The notes: generated by a model not told the origin, from the letters alone. Counted from the stretch's first letter, positions 11,721-28,901 are shown. The stretch: 64,000 bases of DNA from Utricularia gibba (GCA_002189035.1 NEEC01000018.1:930001-994000), one strand, 5' to 3'. Translations and numbers: made by a program.

Positions 11721-14037
11721 ATGGCGCAATCGGAGAAAGGTGAAGAGAAAACGAAGCGTGCCAGTCCGTGGACTTGGAGCGTCGTTGGCGCTGTTATTGT
11801 TCTGTTACTTGGTATTGGACTCGTGCACAGGCATTCTAATGTGAATTCTTTGATTCATCGCATTCAAAGCTGCTACTGCCGTCAGGTAGAAATGCGAATA
11901 TGATACCTACTAATCCATATTTCTTTTAAATCCACCTTAGGCATGTATCTATTGTTTATATGTAGGAGGGATTTGAATATAGTGGAGTTGTTGAAGACTG
12001 TTGTTGTGATTATGCGACTGTGAATCGCATCAATTCTGAGGTTTTGCATCCAGTTCTTCAGCAGCTAGTGAAGCACCCCTTTTTCCGGTATTTTAAAGTA
12101 TGATGCGGTTTCAGGATTCTTGTTTTTTTGAGCTTTTTTTTTTTTGTTTTTGTGCCCTGCATTCATTTTTATAAAAATTAAACGTTTCCCGTAGGTAAAA
12201 TTACACTGCGATTGTCCTTTCTGGCGGGATGATGGTATGTGCTTTTTGAGAGACTGTAGTGTGTGTGAATGTCCAGAGCATGAGTTTCCAGAAACGTTTA
12301 GGAAACCTTCCGGAACGGGGCTTTCTCCAGCCGATCTCATATGTCAGGGGGAGCACCTGAGTCTGCTTTGGATCGTACAATCGATGCAAAAGCTTTTAAA
12401 GGGTGGATTGATGTCGATAACCCATGGACAGCTGACGATGAGAGAGATCATGGTACTTATTAGCTATGCATTACTGCTGGGGAAGGGTCAATTTAAATAT
12501 GCAAGCATGCACACTAGTGCACTTATAATTTTCCCTGCATTTGATTGCTTCTAGTTTCACTTCCATTCTCTGCTTCATATCCTTGCTGCATGTATCAAAT
12601 TTCTGTAATGGATTTATGTATCTATATTTTCGGCCAAATCTATTTTGGCAGCTGAAATGGTGTATGTGAACCTGCAACTTAATCCTGAAAGATATACTGG
12701 GTATACTGGTGCATCAACCAAGAGAATATGGGATGCTGTTTACTTGGATAACTGCCCAATGTGTGAGTACTTCCTTTCCTGGCGACTACCATGGCTAGTC
12801 TGAAGAATTTTCATTAAACCTTTTGAAAGTGACCATTCCTTTGTTTTTAGATCCGTCTGAAGAGTGCCAGGAAAAAAGAATACTTTACAAGTTGATCTCT
12901 GGTCTTCATTCCTCCATCTCTGTTCACATTGCCGCTGATTACCTGCTAGATGAGAAGACAAACACTGTATGGTCTCAATTTCATGCCCTTTTTATGCATT
13001 TAAGCTTATGGATTTCAATATTATGAGCTTTTTTCTGCTTTAGTTATTGCATCTGATTATCACTTCAGTTCATTGATTCCTATTTGTTTTCAAAGAGACT
13101 GTCGTATGATCTTACAATACAATTGCATTTCATTCTATTATGATCATCAATGCATTCCTTGGTCTCTCATGCAGTGGGGTCCGAATCTATCTTTATTGTA
13201 TGATCGTGTCTTGAGATATCCAGCCCGCGTTAGGAACTTGTACTTCACTTACCTTTTTGTTCTCCGATCCGTGATGAAGGTGAGTGGCCTTTTTAGTGAA
13301 CATTCCTGTGTTGTAATTTCTCTTCTTGATTTGCTCTCCTCCTTGGATATATGCTAGGCTGCAGATTTTTTAGAGCAAGCTGACTATGATACCGGTAACC
13401 AACTGGAGGATCACAACACCAAGCTGCTGATTAAGAAGCTACTTCATGATCACAAACTCCAAGCTTCATGTCCAAAACCATTCGATGAAGGTAAACTTTG
13501 GAAAGGTCAAAATGGGCCAGAACTGATGAAGCAAACGCAACTCCAGTTTAGAAATATAAGGTTTGTGTTTTCTCCTACATGCACGCTATGCTATTTCCTG
13601 TCCTTTTCTGCCTCCAACATATGCAGTTCTCTAACATAAGCATCAAATGTGGGCCGCGTTAACGCAATCTCAGCGCTATAATGGATTGCGTGGGATGTGA
13701 AAAGTGTCGTCTGTGGGGAAAACTTCAAGTTCTAGGTCTTGGAACTGCATTGAAAGTTTTGTTCTCTGTGAATGGGCTTGAATCATCACCTCCCCAGGTG
13801 TGTTCTCAATCATCATTCCTTTCCCATCCCATACCATTTCGGAACTCTAATTACTCCATTGTTTCCGATGAAACCTCACAGCTTCAACTTCAGCGGAACG
13901 AAGTCATCGCATTGGTGAATCTGCTGAACCGCCTTTCTGAATCCATCCAATTTGTTCATGAGATGGGAGCCTCAGTTCAGGCCAAGTTTGGGCGTGCCAT
14001 TGGTGCCCCTGGAGATGAAGTTAGCCACCGAATTTGA
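11721..14037 (+). CDS. ERO1: Endoplasmic reticulum oxidoreductin ERO1 (one-base frameshift in exon 3)
   Basis: FAD-dependent ER thiol oxidase that re-oxidises protein disulfide isomerase. Nine exons: 11721-11885, 11966-12097, 12195-12452, 12652-12762, 12851-12966, 13175-13279, 13358-13560, 13674-13797, 13882-14037. Counting one missing base, the product is 456 residues, usual for plant ERO1. Visible features are a signal-anchor helix (about 17-34), [15 protein letters not shown], the shuttle-cysteine region [42 protein letters not shown], and the active site CVGCEKC (CxxCxxC, about 369-375) before [20 protein letters not shown] and [16 protein letters not shown]. In exon 3 the frame breaks at the G5 run 12347-12351; six G would give the family sequence [15 protein letters not shown]. 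The last intron (84 nt) has no stop in frame. Apart from the frameshift, every splice phase agrees. Confidence 0.93.
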
Positions 14038-15090
14038 AGCCTGAACCCTGTGATGTGAAAACCAGATGCATATGGATTGGGTTGAATGTTACATGAGTTG
14101 TAACATTTTGTTTTGGATGGGTCCACAGACACACAGAATTTTAAGGGCTGTTGCCAGCAAAAGAGTTGGCCTTTTAAAAAGTCATTTGACCAAGCAAGGT
14201 ATTGTGGGAAGTGTGAGTCTCATGATGGGGTTGGTCTTCTAAAATAAAGATAGTTTTGGTTATAGTACTTCAAAATAACTTTTGAAGGTATCTATAATAA
14301 AATAGACATCGAGATTACCTTTGGCTATCCTTCTTTTAAATATTGATTAATTATGGATGATTGATAATATTGAATTTTATTATATAAAATATTTTGATTA
14401 TAATGAATTTTTTATGATTAATTTAGGAAAACGTTTGAATATCATTTTTAACAAAAAGAAGTTGAAGGCCTGTAATTTATTTCTAAAAAATATTTCTTAA
14501 TTTTTACTTTTTTTAAAAAAAATTGAACATGTTTTATGAACATAAGTTAATTTTTAAGATACCTTTTTAAAAAACAAAAGTTATTATAAACCAACATGTT
14601 TGATAGTTAATTTAAGATTTTAATGTATAATTTAAGATAAAATATATTTTATATTTTTAAGATAAACCAATAATTAAATCATTAAACCAAATAATATTTA
14701 CTCAAAATCTATGATGCACATGTGTAGGTTCAGAGGATACACGAATATGAGCATGATAATTTATGAAATTTAGATGTATCCATATTTAAAATAAAATTAT
14801 TTATTAAAAATACATAATTTTTTAAAAATTATATAACAACAAATAATTCATTTGATATTCAAAAATTTAAAATTTAATCATTAATAATAAAGTATTAATC
14901 AATATATAAATATTTAAATATAATATTAATAAAATGTAATATCAGAAATATTTTATTAGATAGGTATACATGAATCCCTATATATTCGTCAATTATCGAG
15001 TACGTAAATTTGAATGAAACAACTAAAAAAGATTCAATATTCTCTTTGAGTGATGGGAATGTACAAATAGAGATGCCTTTGAATTCTTAC
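14038..15090. other. Convergent 3' spacer ERO1/SCY1, AT-rich
   Basis: The ERO1 3' UTR probably extends to about 14250 (AATAAA-like words). The rest is AT-rich without open frames of interest. Confidence 0.5.
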
Positions 15091-18000
15091 TCAATACTTG
15101 TCGATGTCATAAAACTCAATGGTCTTGTATTTCTGAGAAATGATCTCAGCTTCAACTTTCCTAGCCGTATCTGTTGCACATCCCACAAGAATGAGCACAG
15201 AAGTTCCTGCGAATCCTCTGAAGGCCGTGAGATGTGTAGCTTGTTCTATCACAGCAGGACCAGCTGCAAGAATCGCCAAAAAACCCGAGCCAAGAACTGA
15301 TATTCGGCTTAGAACCTAATGATCATGCGCCACAATGTGGATATAATGTTCATAAATAGCCAAAAAGGAAAAGGGGTGACAAGAGAACTGCATTCCTGCT
15401 AGTGACAAACGTACCGTTTTGATTAACAATGCGGTGCTTTTCCCAGGGCGTGTGAGGGGGATTGAGGCCCCTTGTCTCTTCAACTGCTCACTAACTTCAT
15501 CAGGGTCCAGTTGGAGAAATGTGTAGTAGTAATTGAAGAAGGCTATCAAGATAACGTTTGTTGTCAAGTAATAGGGACCTGAAATCAAGTGGGAGAAACG
15601 TATAGTAGTAATCAGATCTTCTAAGAGGTGCCAGTGGAAAAATTGGTTAGGTGTTGTGATGTGCATTGTGTATGATTTCCACCAAAGCTCATTTAGTACA
15701 TACCCCCCGGATTGAGACCCAAGGCAGCCTTCTTCAGAAATTCCAGACCAGTGAACCGAGCAAGAGTTCCTGGAAGAGCCAAGGATGAAGTAGAGAAGAT
15801 GATGGGCATCACTCCCGAACTGTTCACCTGCTCACCAACAACATAAGTTGCAAAATTTACAAAAATCTATGCAAAGTTGGTTTGACCAAATGTCAACTGG
15901 AAACTGTACAAAAAGGTACTACTCGGGGCAGAAAACACATGAAACTCAGTAGGGACTACTCCTCACAGGAGTAGGTCTCCTGGAAGTAAATAGGAGCAGA
16001 AGAAGAGATTGATCTTTTCTACAGGTAGGTCTCGCAGGAAGTTAACTTAGGAGAAAGTATTTTGGATGACGTACATACCAAAGCAACCACAAAAAGCAGT
16101 TAATTTTATGACCGCAGGGATGCAAGATATAGAGATCTGTGTATTCGGGAAAACAATCAGTTAATTTTATAAAACAGGATCAACACCTTAAACGGTAAGT
16201 AAGCGGATTTCTGAAGTCCAAGAGAACCAGCAGTGTACCGAGAGGCATAATTAATGGGAATTTTTCTCTCTGCTTCCTGATACATAGGAACGAATTCAGT
16301 TGACTTTGTTAATGACAATATTAGGAAAACTTAAGGAACCGTATCAACACTAACCTGAACGTATACAATTCCAAGAACCAGTAGAAAGAAGGAAACAATG
16401 ATTCCAGCAAGTCCAAGATAGTTACCATCTTGAAATGCTTGTGCAATGGTCCTCCCAAGGGATGCAGGTAGGTAAGAGATTATGTTTGTAAATATCAAAA
16501 GAGATGTTCCATTCCCAAGTTTTAGGTCAGTAATCCGTTCACCGATATAGGTTGTGAAAAGAGCTCCACCAGTCAGCAGAATAACAGACGTAACAACCCA
16601 CTCTGTACTGAAGTCATTGACATAAGGACGGAGATATAATACCTGGCCAATTGCCTGCAAGGAACCGTAATATAAACCGACACAAACTTTCAAGTGCACA
16701 TGACTTTGTTGAAAATATAAGCCAAGCACTCGCACTCAATCAGGTGATCAATGAGCAAAATATGCCACCTACTATGCGCTCTGGTCTGCTCAAGTGGTGT
16801 TTGAAAAAAAAAGAATTTGAACAAGCAAGAAGCTCAAGAGAGTAAACATTTTCAAGTTATGCTGAAAAAGGGCCTAGACATAGATCATTTCATTTACCTG
16901 CACCACAGCAAAACCAACAGAGGCATAGCGAGTATACTGGAGTACTTTCTTCCTCCCAGCCTCGCCTTCTCTTTTCTGAAGCTCTTGCAGCTTAGGATAT
17001 ATCTGAGCAAGAAGCTGAAATACAATTTGCGCATTGATAAAAGGCACAATGCCTAGAGACCCTATACCAAGCCTACCGATACCCCCTCCAGAAAATGAGT
17101 CCAGAGTACCCAAAAGGCTATTTTGGTCGAGATTACCCACAAAAGCCTCCTGATTCACACCTCCAAGGGGTATGTATATACCAAGTCGTGACAGGGCTAA
17201 ATAGCCTAAAAGCTTGAGAAATTTCCCAGGAAGTGGGCCTTTGAAGAAATCCCCAATTTCAATGCTGGTATCTTCAATGGAGGCTGGACAACAGAAAAAA
17301 AAAAAACTAAAATTAAGGAAGCACAGCAAATACAAACTAGAAGAAGTCATTAAAACAAAAAGGGCAGTGCAATCCCAACCTGCAACCCTCCTGGGGATGA
17401 GGACTTCTGATTTCTACTTCCTGATGCACTGAGTATTTGCTTAAATAATGCACTAACACTTTCCAACGCAGTGTTAAAACTAGAAAGCCCATCTTGACTC
17501 GTACAAGGAAGATCAACAACATGGCCCTCATTTCTGAGAAAAATTTCATTCAGAGATGAGTCTTATAAAGGAAGCTGAATACTAGAGTTGTCCGGGAGGC
17601 ACCAATGCATAAAAGAAAACTCGATTCCTTGGCAATGCCACTACTAGTTATACACACTGGAACCTATTTATAAAAGAAAAGGTGAAAGCATGGTCATTAG
17701 CTCCTTGCACGCTTGCATAATGTGATTTTCTACTAACTCCTATGGTCATTAGCATGGTTACTATAACACAAATAACATGGAACAAAATTTATGCATGCCT
17801 TAGTGTGAGCAGATTGCGACTACACTTTCTACGGTACAAGATAGCATGATGGCTCACAAATTTAAACATCCCAATCAATATGAAATTTCAAGAAACAGAA
17901 GCACAAATAAATTCAACAACAATCTGAGAAATAAGAGTCCCCCGTTACCTTCGATTGGAACCGCTTATACTGTAGTTGCCGGATATCTTGAAAGTGGCTC

Positions 18001-18121
18001 CTCCTCGACGAATGAACCTCTCATACCTTACGGAAAAACGACTGCTCTGCTTCGAAACAGGGAGACCGCCTCTCAGGTCGAAGCAGTGAGCTAAGGAAGC
18101 TGAAGAGCAAGGAGAAGCCAT
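15091..18121 (-). CDS. SCY1: Chloroplast preprotein translocase subunit SecY (SCY1)
   Basis: Thylakoid SecY channel of the cpSec pathway. Minus-strand exons: 18121-17949, about 17533-17380 (or to 17418), 17283-16898, 16654-16355, 16276-16187, 15827-15704, 15578-15415 and 15315-15091. The N-terminus (MASPCSSASLAHCF) is Ser-rich like a plastid transit peptide. The body matches SecY throughout: SIEIGDFFKGPLPGKFLKLL, GIYIPLGGVN, SLGIVPFINAQIVFQLLAQI, YIGERITDLKLGNGTSLLIF, the loop EAERKIPINYASRY, VNSSGVMPIIFSTSSLALP, FFNYYYTFLQLDPDEVSEQLKRQGASIP, and the C-terminal VGCATDTARKVEAEIISQKY. With the 17418 donor the product is 525 residues. The stronger donor after 17380 leaves the frame one base short (see findings). 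The sequence fits SCY1 rather than SCY2. It is convergent with ERO1. Confidence 0.92.
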
Positions 18122-18845
18122 CTCCGAGCAGAACGGATATCACCATAAAGAAAAAGAAAAGCTCAGACAGATATAAATGGGCCTATTTCCTAGCAGGCTT
18201 GCTTCTGGGTCTGAGACCCTCCTAAAACTAAACATATTTTGGGCTGAGCCCAGTTTCCTAGCAAATATCATTATCTTTTAAATAATAATTTTAGTTAATC
18301 TTCAATATTTAAAAATCGAATATATTAAATTTCTAATTTTTTTCGATCATGCTCATTGGCAACCGGTTACTAATATGAAAATTGAATTAGGAAAAAAATA
18401 GGATTTATAATTAGAAATCAATCATATCATTTATATATATAATAAAATTTTGTTTTTGTTCGATTTTCAAATATCAAGAATCAATTATAAATAATGTTGA
18501 TACATCAGAAATTAAAATATTATTACATACTATTTATGAGATCAACAGTAATCTCACAATCTCTCTATTGATCAATGTCTCTTATTTCGTGTGTTTGTTT
18601 CCTCCATTGACACCATTCATGGCTATGGGAAAAAAACACTCTCCATCATACATTCAGTGCATTCTTAGATGTAACATACATACCATATCTATAGCTACAC
18701 ATACGGGTAAAAGCATTCATTTCGACCTAAAAACCATATAAGAAACTTAATAAACAGAGAAGAGTCAAAACGCTTCACTTCTAGGCTTCCATGGGCTTGC
18801 ATGTAGGAAGCCAGCTCGTGTTCTGTACTGAGTTTTATTGGAAGA
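18122..18845. other. Spacer between SCY1 promoter and CPR 3' end
   Basis: AT-rich spacer of 724 bp. The SCY1 leader and promoter are expected at its left and the CPR 3' UTR at its right. No other feature is seen. Confidence 0.5.
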
Positions 18846-22911
<4,066 letters not shown>

Positions 22912-25900
22912 GGCTTGGAACTGAGTACACTCACTGCTCAAAATATCTGCGAGAATTCGTTCAGAGAGTCTCTCCCTGTCTCCCCTGAAGGATTCCTCAA
23001 TGCAAGAAGCTGGGGTGGGGGGAGAGGCTCTCAACTTGATGGGAAATCAAATGAATGAATGAATGAAAGAATACTAGCGGTCAGAGGCTATGAGAAACCC
23101 ACGAGTTATAAGGAACACAGAAACTAAACCGCCCACTGAAAACGAAAGAGATAACAACAACGCCCACCAAACCAGACCGATGGCGGTGGTAGCTTGACCA
23201 CCTACCACAAGGAGGCGGGCCTTGTGAAATCCCAGGAATACCCTTCCGCGCCTTTTCTCTCAACAGAAAAAAAAAATGCATTTGCATGCCCTCGTGGGCC
23301 GCGAGTGTTCATGGGATTTATTTGATTCCTTTCGGTGCAACGTGGCGGTCATTTAACGGTACCAAATATGAGTAGTGGCCTTAAAGCCCTTGCCCAAGAC
23401 GCAAAAAAACAAATCGAAGGCCCACCGACGGGCCCAAATTGAATTCCAACCCCACGAGGAAAACTCTCACCATTTCCTCGAAGATTCTTGTTACTCATTA
23501 AAAAATTATATATATATATATATATATGAAGTTTTGGAGTATATCCGATTATCTTAGCATGTTAAGACATTTTTTAGAATCGATTGGTACAATCACGTCA
23601 CCGAAGATGTGCATTCATATATTTGTCATTCTTTCTTAACTTATTTATTATAAAATATATAAAGGTATAGGTACAACAAAGATATACCATTTTAAAAATA
23701 ATAGAGTTGACAATCTTTAGTAAACAGAATCATACTTTTGAGATTCAAAAATAATTTTTTGGATCAATTTAATTCTCTATTAAGATTTTCATGTAACATA
23801 AAAAATTTGAGAGAGTATATATAATTACATCCAAAGTAATGTAAATCAAACACTTACATTATATAGATACGTAAGTTTGCATAAATTAATTTTAAATACA
23901 AGCAAAGTTTTAAAAGTAATCATCCCATAAAAATTAAAGGTTTTAAAAAATAAGAAATAATTCTAAATTATTTTTTTTAAAATGGAATTCATTTCGTATG
24001 TAATAACAATTTTTTTTTAAAGTATTCATATGAAAAAAGACATTTGAGATAGACGCTTAATGTGATAAGTGTGTGTTTGACTTGGGTCATTGTTTGATAG
24101 CAATTCAAAATGGATTTCCATAACAAAATCAATGTTCATGCACTTGATCCAGTCCTCAGACATTGTGGTGTTCTCGTGGTATTCTTGAGATGGGCAATTG
24201 GGGTGGAGTAGCTCATTTTTTGTTTGAGTTGACTCGAACCCAATTCATGACAAATCGAACTCATGGGTTGGACTCGAGTCAAAAGCACAAACCAGATTGG
24301 GTCTAACTTTGTATGTCTGTGTCACTACAAGATTGCAATTGGACTGCTTAATTAGCATTTGAAACTGAGGGGAAAATAACCCACCAAGGAGGGGACAAAG
24401 AGAGAGGCATCTGAACTTCCAATCTCAATTGAGCATCCCCAAGTACAAGTGTAGAAATACTTGTTAAATTTCTATGGCCAAGTTGAACATGTAGAGAAAA
24501 TGAGTGAAGATAAGTTTCGATAGTATGAATGCTTTGTAATGGTAATGTGAAGGACTTAAGGTGTGTTTGATAGGTGAAAATATTCATCGCTACTAGAAAT
24601 TTAACGATTGTTTCTATACTTGTGTTTCCTTTCATGTAAATGTTGAAGAAAACACCAGAGATAAGTGCTTGGAAATAGATGAAGATTCGTATAGTTGCTA
24701 AAAATAAAATGTATAGTTGCTAGAGAAGAAGTAAAAAGGAAGGATAGCAGTTAACCAAATAATGTTCAAAATTGGGTAACCAAGTCACATACTAGGATAA
24801 TATAAAATGAAGTAACTTGTTAAGTGCTATTTTCTAATTATTTATTAGGTGTTAATCTAATATTAAGTCGTCTAAATTAGGAGTCTTATTATTAAGTATT
24901 TTATTTTTATTAGAAAATTCTTATTTTCCAATTTTGCATATATTTTCTGTCTTTTTTTTCACACTTTGACCGAGACATATCATGAGACTATTGTGGAGTG
25001 TTGCAGAAGTATTACAGGTGGTCAGACTCTGAGTTTTCGTGCCTTGTACGTAAGTTGGAACGATTGTGGGCAGAAGATTGACATTGGTCAAGGCCCCTAA
25101 CTTACGGCATTTCAGAGTCTGCAACAATGATTGGGCGCTAACTTGCACGCAAAGGAAAGCTGCTGGCGCACGTAAGACAGAAGGAATGATGGGAAGGAGA
25201 CACAAATGAGTTAATGCACGTGGGGAGTGATATAAAAACCACTTGGAGCACTTAGTTTCGAACTTTTTCGCATTTTTAACTTGGTACTTAGAACTTTTAG
25301 ATTCTTCTTCCTCCCCAAGGAGGAAGAACACTTAACTTTCAATTTCCTTTCAGTTTTCATGGTCCTTTCGGGCTAAAAACCTTTAGTTTCTGGGAAGTAG
25401 ATGAAGTTTCCTTTCAAGTCCTGAGCAATACACTCGGTTTTTCGTTGAATTCACTCCGGATTATGCATACTTCCAAGCATCTTGTTGCAGTCTTTCTATA
25501 ACAACTCTTAGTCAAGGTCCATGAGTAGTAAGCCACTCCTCACAGATTTTGGTGAAGATCAAGGTGAAGAGCACCAACTCCAACCCTACCGGTTTGAGGA
25601 AAGTAGCGGATTGTTTGTGGCCTAGGTATCGCGACAGTGGATAGCTTGTGACCTCGGACCTGCCACTGGCCATTGGCAACAGCTGGGCACACGCGCGCAA
25701 TTCGGTTTTGAAGACAATCGAAGGCAATCCTCTTGTCTTCCTAATCATCCAAAGGGGAATCACATGAGGCTATTCCCGTGCCTCCTTGTCAATCAGAGTG
25801 TAAGAGAGAGTAGACTATTCCTTGCTCCTATAACCGGCTATTCGGAAGAAATCAGTGAAAACTGAGCAAGAACGCACAAAGGAAGGAGATGAAATCTTAT

Positions 25901-26090
25901 TTCCAGGAACTGCGTCCCGTAGTCAAGGCTAATCACTTATATTGTAACTTTTATTTTTGCATCTTAAAAACCCCCTTTTGCAAAACTATGACATTTTGTG
26001 AAAGTTTCTTGCAAACACTTTTCACGAAAAACAACTCCCTGAGATTGATACTCGTACTACGCTTTTTTATGTTTTACATTTTATAAATAT
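22912..26090. other. CPR 5' flank and intergenic, no gene seen
   Basis: The CPR leader and promoter occupy roughly 22912-23400. A TA microsatellite is at 23508-23527. Between 24300 and 25900 the composition is more balanced, with short interrupted open frames that match no family I recognise, so degraded transposon sequence is possible. Confidence 0.45.
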
Positions 26091-26239
26091 TTAAAATTTG
26101 TTGAGGAAAACGACAGGCAACAGAACATTACTATTTTTGTGTTTATGAAGACGCAAACTTGTGGATCTTGCACTACAAAGATAAAAATCAGTCTTTCTTA
26201 GATCTACTTCATTCGATTTATTGTTTTTAATGTCTCTTC

Positions 26240-27944
26240 ATGGTATTAGATCAATGCGATCATGATCTATTATCTTATCTAAAAAGTTAGTATTATACAA
26301 TTTTGTATGAATACTTCAAATTTGTCTATTGTAAATCCCTAAGGAATACCTTTGTCATAAGCCACAAGCAATCATTCATAAGCTAACTTAATGAAGTCAT
26401 TCTTGAGAATGAAAAATCTATGGTATTGGAACTTACAGATAAACCTACTCGAAAAAATATAAGACAATATGAAATATTTACATAATACAAGTATGCTATA
26501 ATGATGCATTCAAGTTCTCTATACTTACAAAATTTCAACATGCATCTCAATGAAGTAGTCCAAAGCAAATTTGGGACAAGTTATTCGAACTTTCCATAGG
26601 AGATGAAAAGATGAGAAAAATTCACATTAGGAACAAAATAGTTGAGTTTAAAAGGAACAAAATACTCACAAGGTGAAACACTTTAAGTTCATTATGGTCA
26701 TTAATAAAAATTGTACACATTTAAAACTAAGGGCTCGTTTGGTAGAAGGTGCTAGATGGTGTTGTATTAAATAACACATCATAATCATTAATTTGGTGCA
26801 TAGTGTTATATAACACTATGAATTACATATCCTAACAAATTTTTTATTTAGCACATTATCTATAGCGAAACACAAACCCATCTATCACATGGGTTTATCA
26901 ATCACATGATAATAAAAGACAATAGTACCCTTTTATTTTACAAAAAAGTTTTTACTCTAATAATTATATTTGTTCCTTTTTTGTCAATAAATTAGGATTA
27001 GTTCTTTTATTAGCCTCATACTTTTTTGTATGTAGCTAAGCAGTTCGAAAATCTGATGTCACAGAATGGAGTCAACAAAAGGAAAGAAAACATCAAGATC
27101 ATCAACGGAAAACAACGTTCATAGTCCTATAGGCATTTAAGTAATATCATATATAAATCAAATTATAAAACTTTCAACCAAACACATGTTAAATAATCCA
27201 ATGCTATTTAAAACTTTCTACCAAACGATGTTGATGTTTTTCAATCACTTATATAAAATAAGCCTATTATATTTAAAGCCATGTAAACTAAAACATACTA
27301 CCAAACGAGCCCTAAGATTTCAGATGTCATATACTATGATTATTGACAAAGTTATGATGAGTCTTTCCAATCCATTTGAAATAAAGTTGTGTATATTAAA
27401 AGCTGATGGAAGTTACTAAATTTTGAAGAGTAGATGACTTTCTTGTAGACTATTCAAGGTTTTAAAAAAAAAGGATGGTTGTGCATCAAGAAGAAGAACA
27501 TGAGTGTAATAAGTCAAAAAAAACACTAGTAGTGAAAGGAAATAATATAGAGAGTAACTCATCTAAAATAAAAGAAAAGAGATGATAAGAAAAAACTTAC
27601 ATAATTTAGTGAATAATGGAACCAAATTTGAAGAGAAGTGCAAAACTTGTGGCAAATTAAATCATAGACGTGAGAGATGATTGTATCATATCTATTCCGC
27701 TCATTCTCTGTTGAAAGGTAAAGGTGCAAGTGAAATAAACTTATAGCATCAATAAAGGCCCCAACCATAAAAACCCCAAAATCACAACAACAGGAAATGA
27801 AAGAAGAAAGTAATGAAAGAGTTGGGGCTAATAATTTTGGATGTATCTAAAAAAGAAAGAAAGTCTATATTGGTAAGCCCAGTTCAAGTAAATTATCAAA
27901 TAATATAATAGTGAAAAAATCAGAAGATTCTTCACAGCTATGCA
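26240..27944 (+). mobile_element. Decayed Ty1/copia element (older, plus strand), left part
   Basis: At 26241 TGGTATTAGATC resembles the copia primer-binding site complementary to initiator Met-tRNA. Downstream sequence reads like a broken plant copia gag. At 27639-27680 it ends in a zinc knuckle CKTCGKLNHRRER that is followed by a stop codon in place of the next residues. The gag is interrupted by a Tourist-like MITE (26731-27312) and the element is then split by the younger copia at 27950. Its LTRs could not be delimited. Confidence 0.5.
26728..27315. mobile_element. Tourist-like (PIF/Harbinger) MITE, 582 bp
   Basis: Perfect 15-bp terminal inverted repeats, GGGCTCGTTTGGTAG at 26731 and its complement ending at 27312, are flanked by a TAA target duplication on both sides (26728-26730, 27313-27315). 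A 3-bp TAA/TTA duplication is the signature of PIF/Harbinger elements. CCAAAC words recur in the right subterminal part. There is no transposase, so the element is non-autonomous. Confidence 0.8.
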
Positions 27945-27949
27945 TATGT

Positions 27950-28270
27950 TGAAAATGTTTATGTAGTTGTTTTGAGTAACGTAGCACCTTGTACTTCTCA
28001 TGAGAATTCAAATACCATCAACCGTTTACAACAGGTTTGAGAGATATTTAAAACAATACAAAGGGCCATAGTTGACTGTTGAGACATCTAGTAGTGGGCC
28101 TGAGTGGTTTACTTCGGTTTGGGCTTTCCTATAGCTAGTGTTGGACCTTGCTGTTTAATTGATCCAGTAACTTTCCTTGTCCACAGTTGTTCTATCATCG
28201 ACAACTGCTGATGTGCGGAGACGACAACAGAATCCTACCTGTTCGACAGCATAAGCAGCAGTCTTCAACA
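27950..28270 (-). repeat. 3' LTR of copia element
   Basis: 321 bp, starts TGAAAATGTTTAT and ends TCTTCAACA on the plus strand, hence TG...CA ends. It pairs with 32301-32616. In the element's own orientation this is the downstream LTR. Confidence 0.9.
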
Positions 28271-28282
28271 CACTCCCTTGCT
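28271..28282 (-). other. Polypurine tract of copia element
   Basis: On the minus strand AGCAAGGGAGTG abuts the 3' LTR, as expected for the plus-strand DNA primer of an LTR retrotransposon. Confidence 0.6.
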
Positions 28283-28514
28283 ACGAAGTCTTGGGTTCTT
28301 CTGAGGGGTATTCGTTCATTCCAATTTTCTCTCTCCAATAGGCAAATCATTTCAGCGGTAAGAATTTGGTAAGTAGGTCTGTGACTTGTTCTTTAGACCG
28401 AACATGCTGGAGCGTAATTTCTCCATTTGCTACAAATTCTCTGATGGCATGATACCGCACTTTGATGTGTTTACTTCTTCCGAATTGGGTTGGATTTTCT
28501 CCTAGTGCAATAGC

Positions 28515-28901
28515 TTACTTGTTGTCTATCCACAAGGTAGTGGCCTTGTCAATCGTTATGTCAAAGTCTTCTAAGATTTTTCTCCGCCAGATTGCATGTT
28601 TTGCAGCTTCTACACTAGCAATGTATTCTGCTTCTGTGGATGATAATGCGATGATGCCTTGTTTTCTTGAAGCCCAACTAAATGCTACTGATCCAAATGA
28701 AAACAGGTGTCCACTTGTGCTCCTTGAGTCTTCAATACTTCCTACATAGTTAGAGTCAGTGAAACCAATTAAATGCATACTTGTGCCCTTTTTGAAGGCA
28801 AGACCATAGTTCAGTGTTGAGTTGAGATATTTGATGATATGCTTTGCTTCTTCCATGTGAATTTTGTGAGGTTTTTGCAGATATCTGGAGAGGTAGCTCA
28901 C
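28515..28901 (-). pseudogene. Copia RNase H domain remnant
   Basis: This covers the region just after the reverse transcriptase. Family words include YLSRYLQKPHKIHMEEAKHI, GFTDSNYVGSIEDSRSTSGH, SWASRKQGIIALSSTEAEYI and ATTLWIDNK. The next codon is a stop where relatives have Ser, followed by continued homology (AIALGENPTQFGRSKHI), so the stop is a decay mutation. Confidence 0.85.

Noticed and set aside
22912-23034. Possible 41-residue N-terminal extension of P450 reductase
   Set aside because: The frame is open upstream but begins with TTG, not ATG. The family start MESTAEKISPFDLMSAIL at 22911 fits known reductases.
25512-25763. Minus-strand open frame of 83 codons
   Set aside because: No family recognised. 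It lies in DNA that looks like old transposon sequence.
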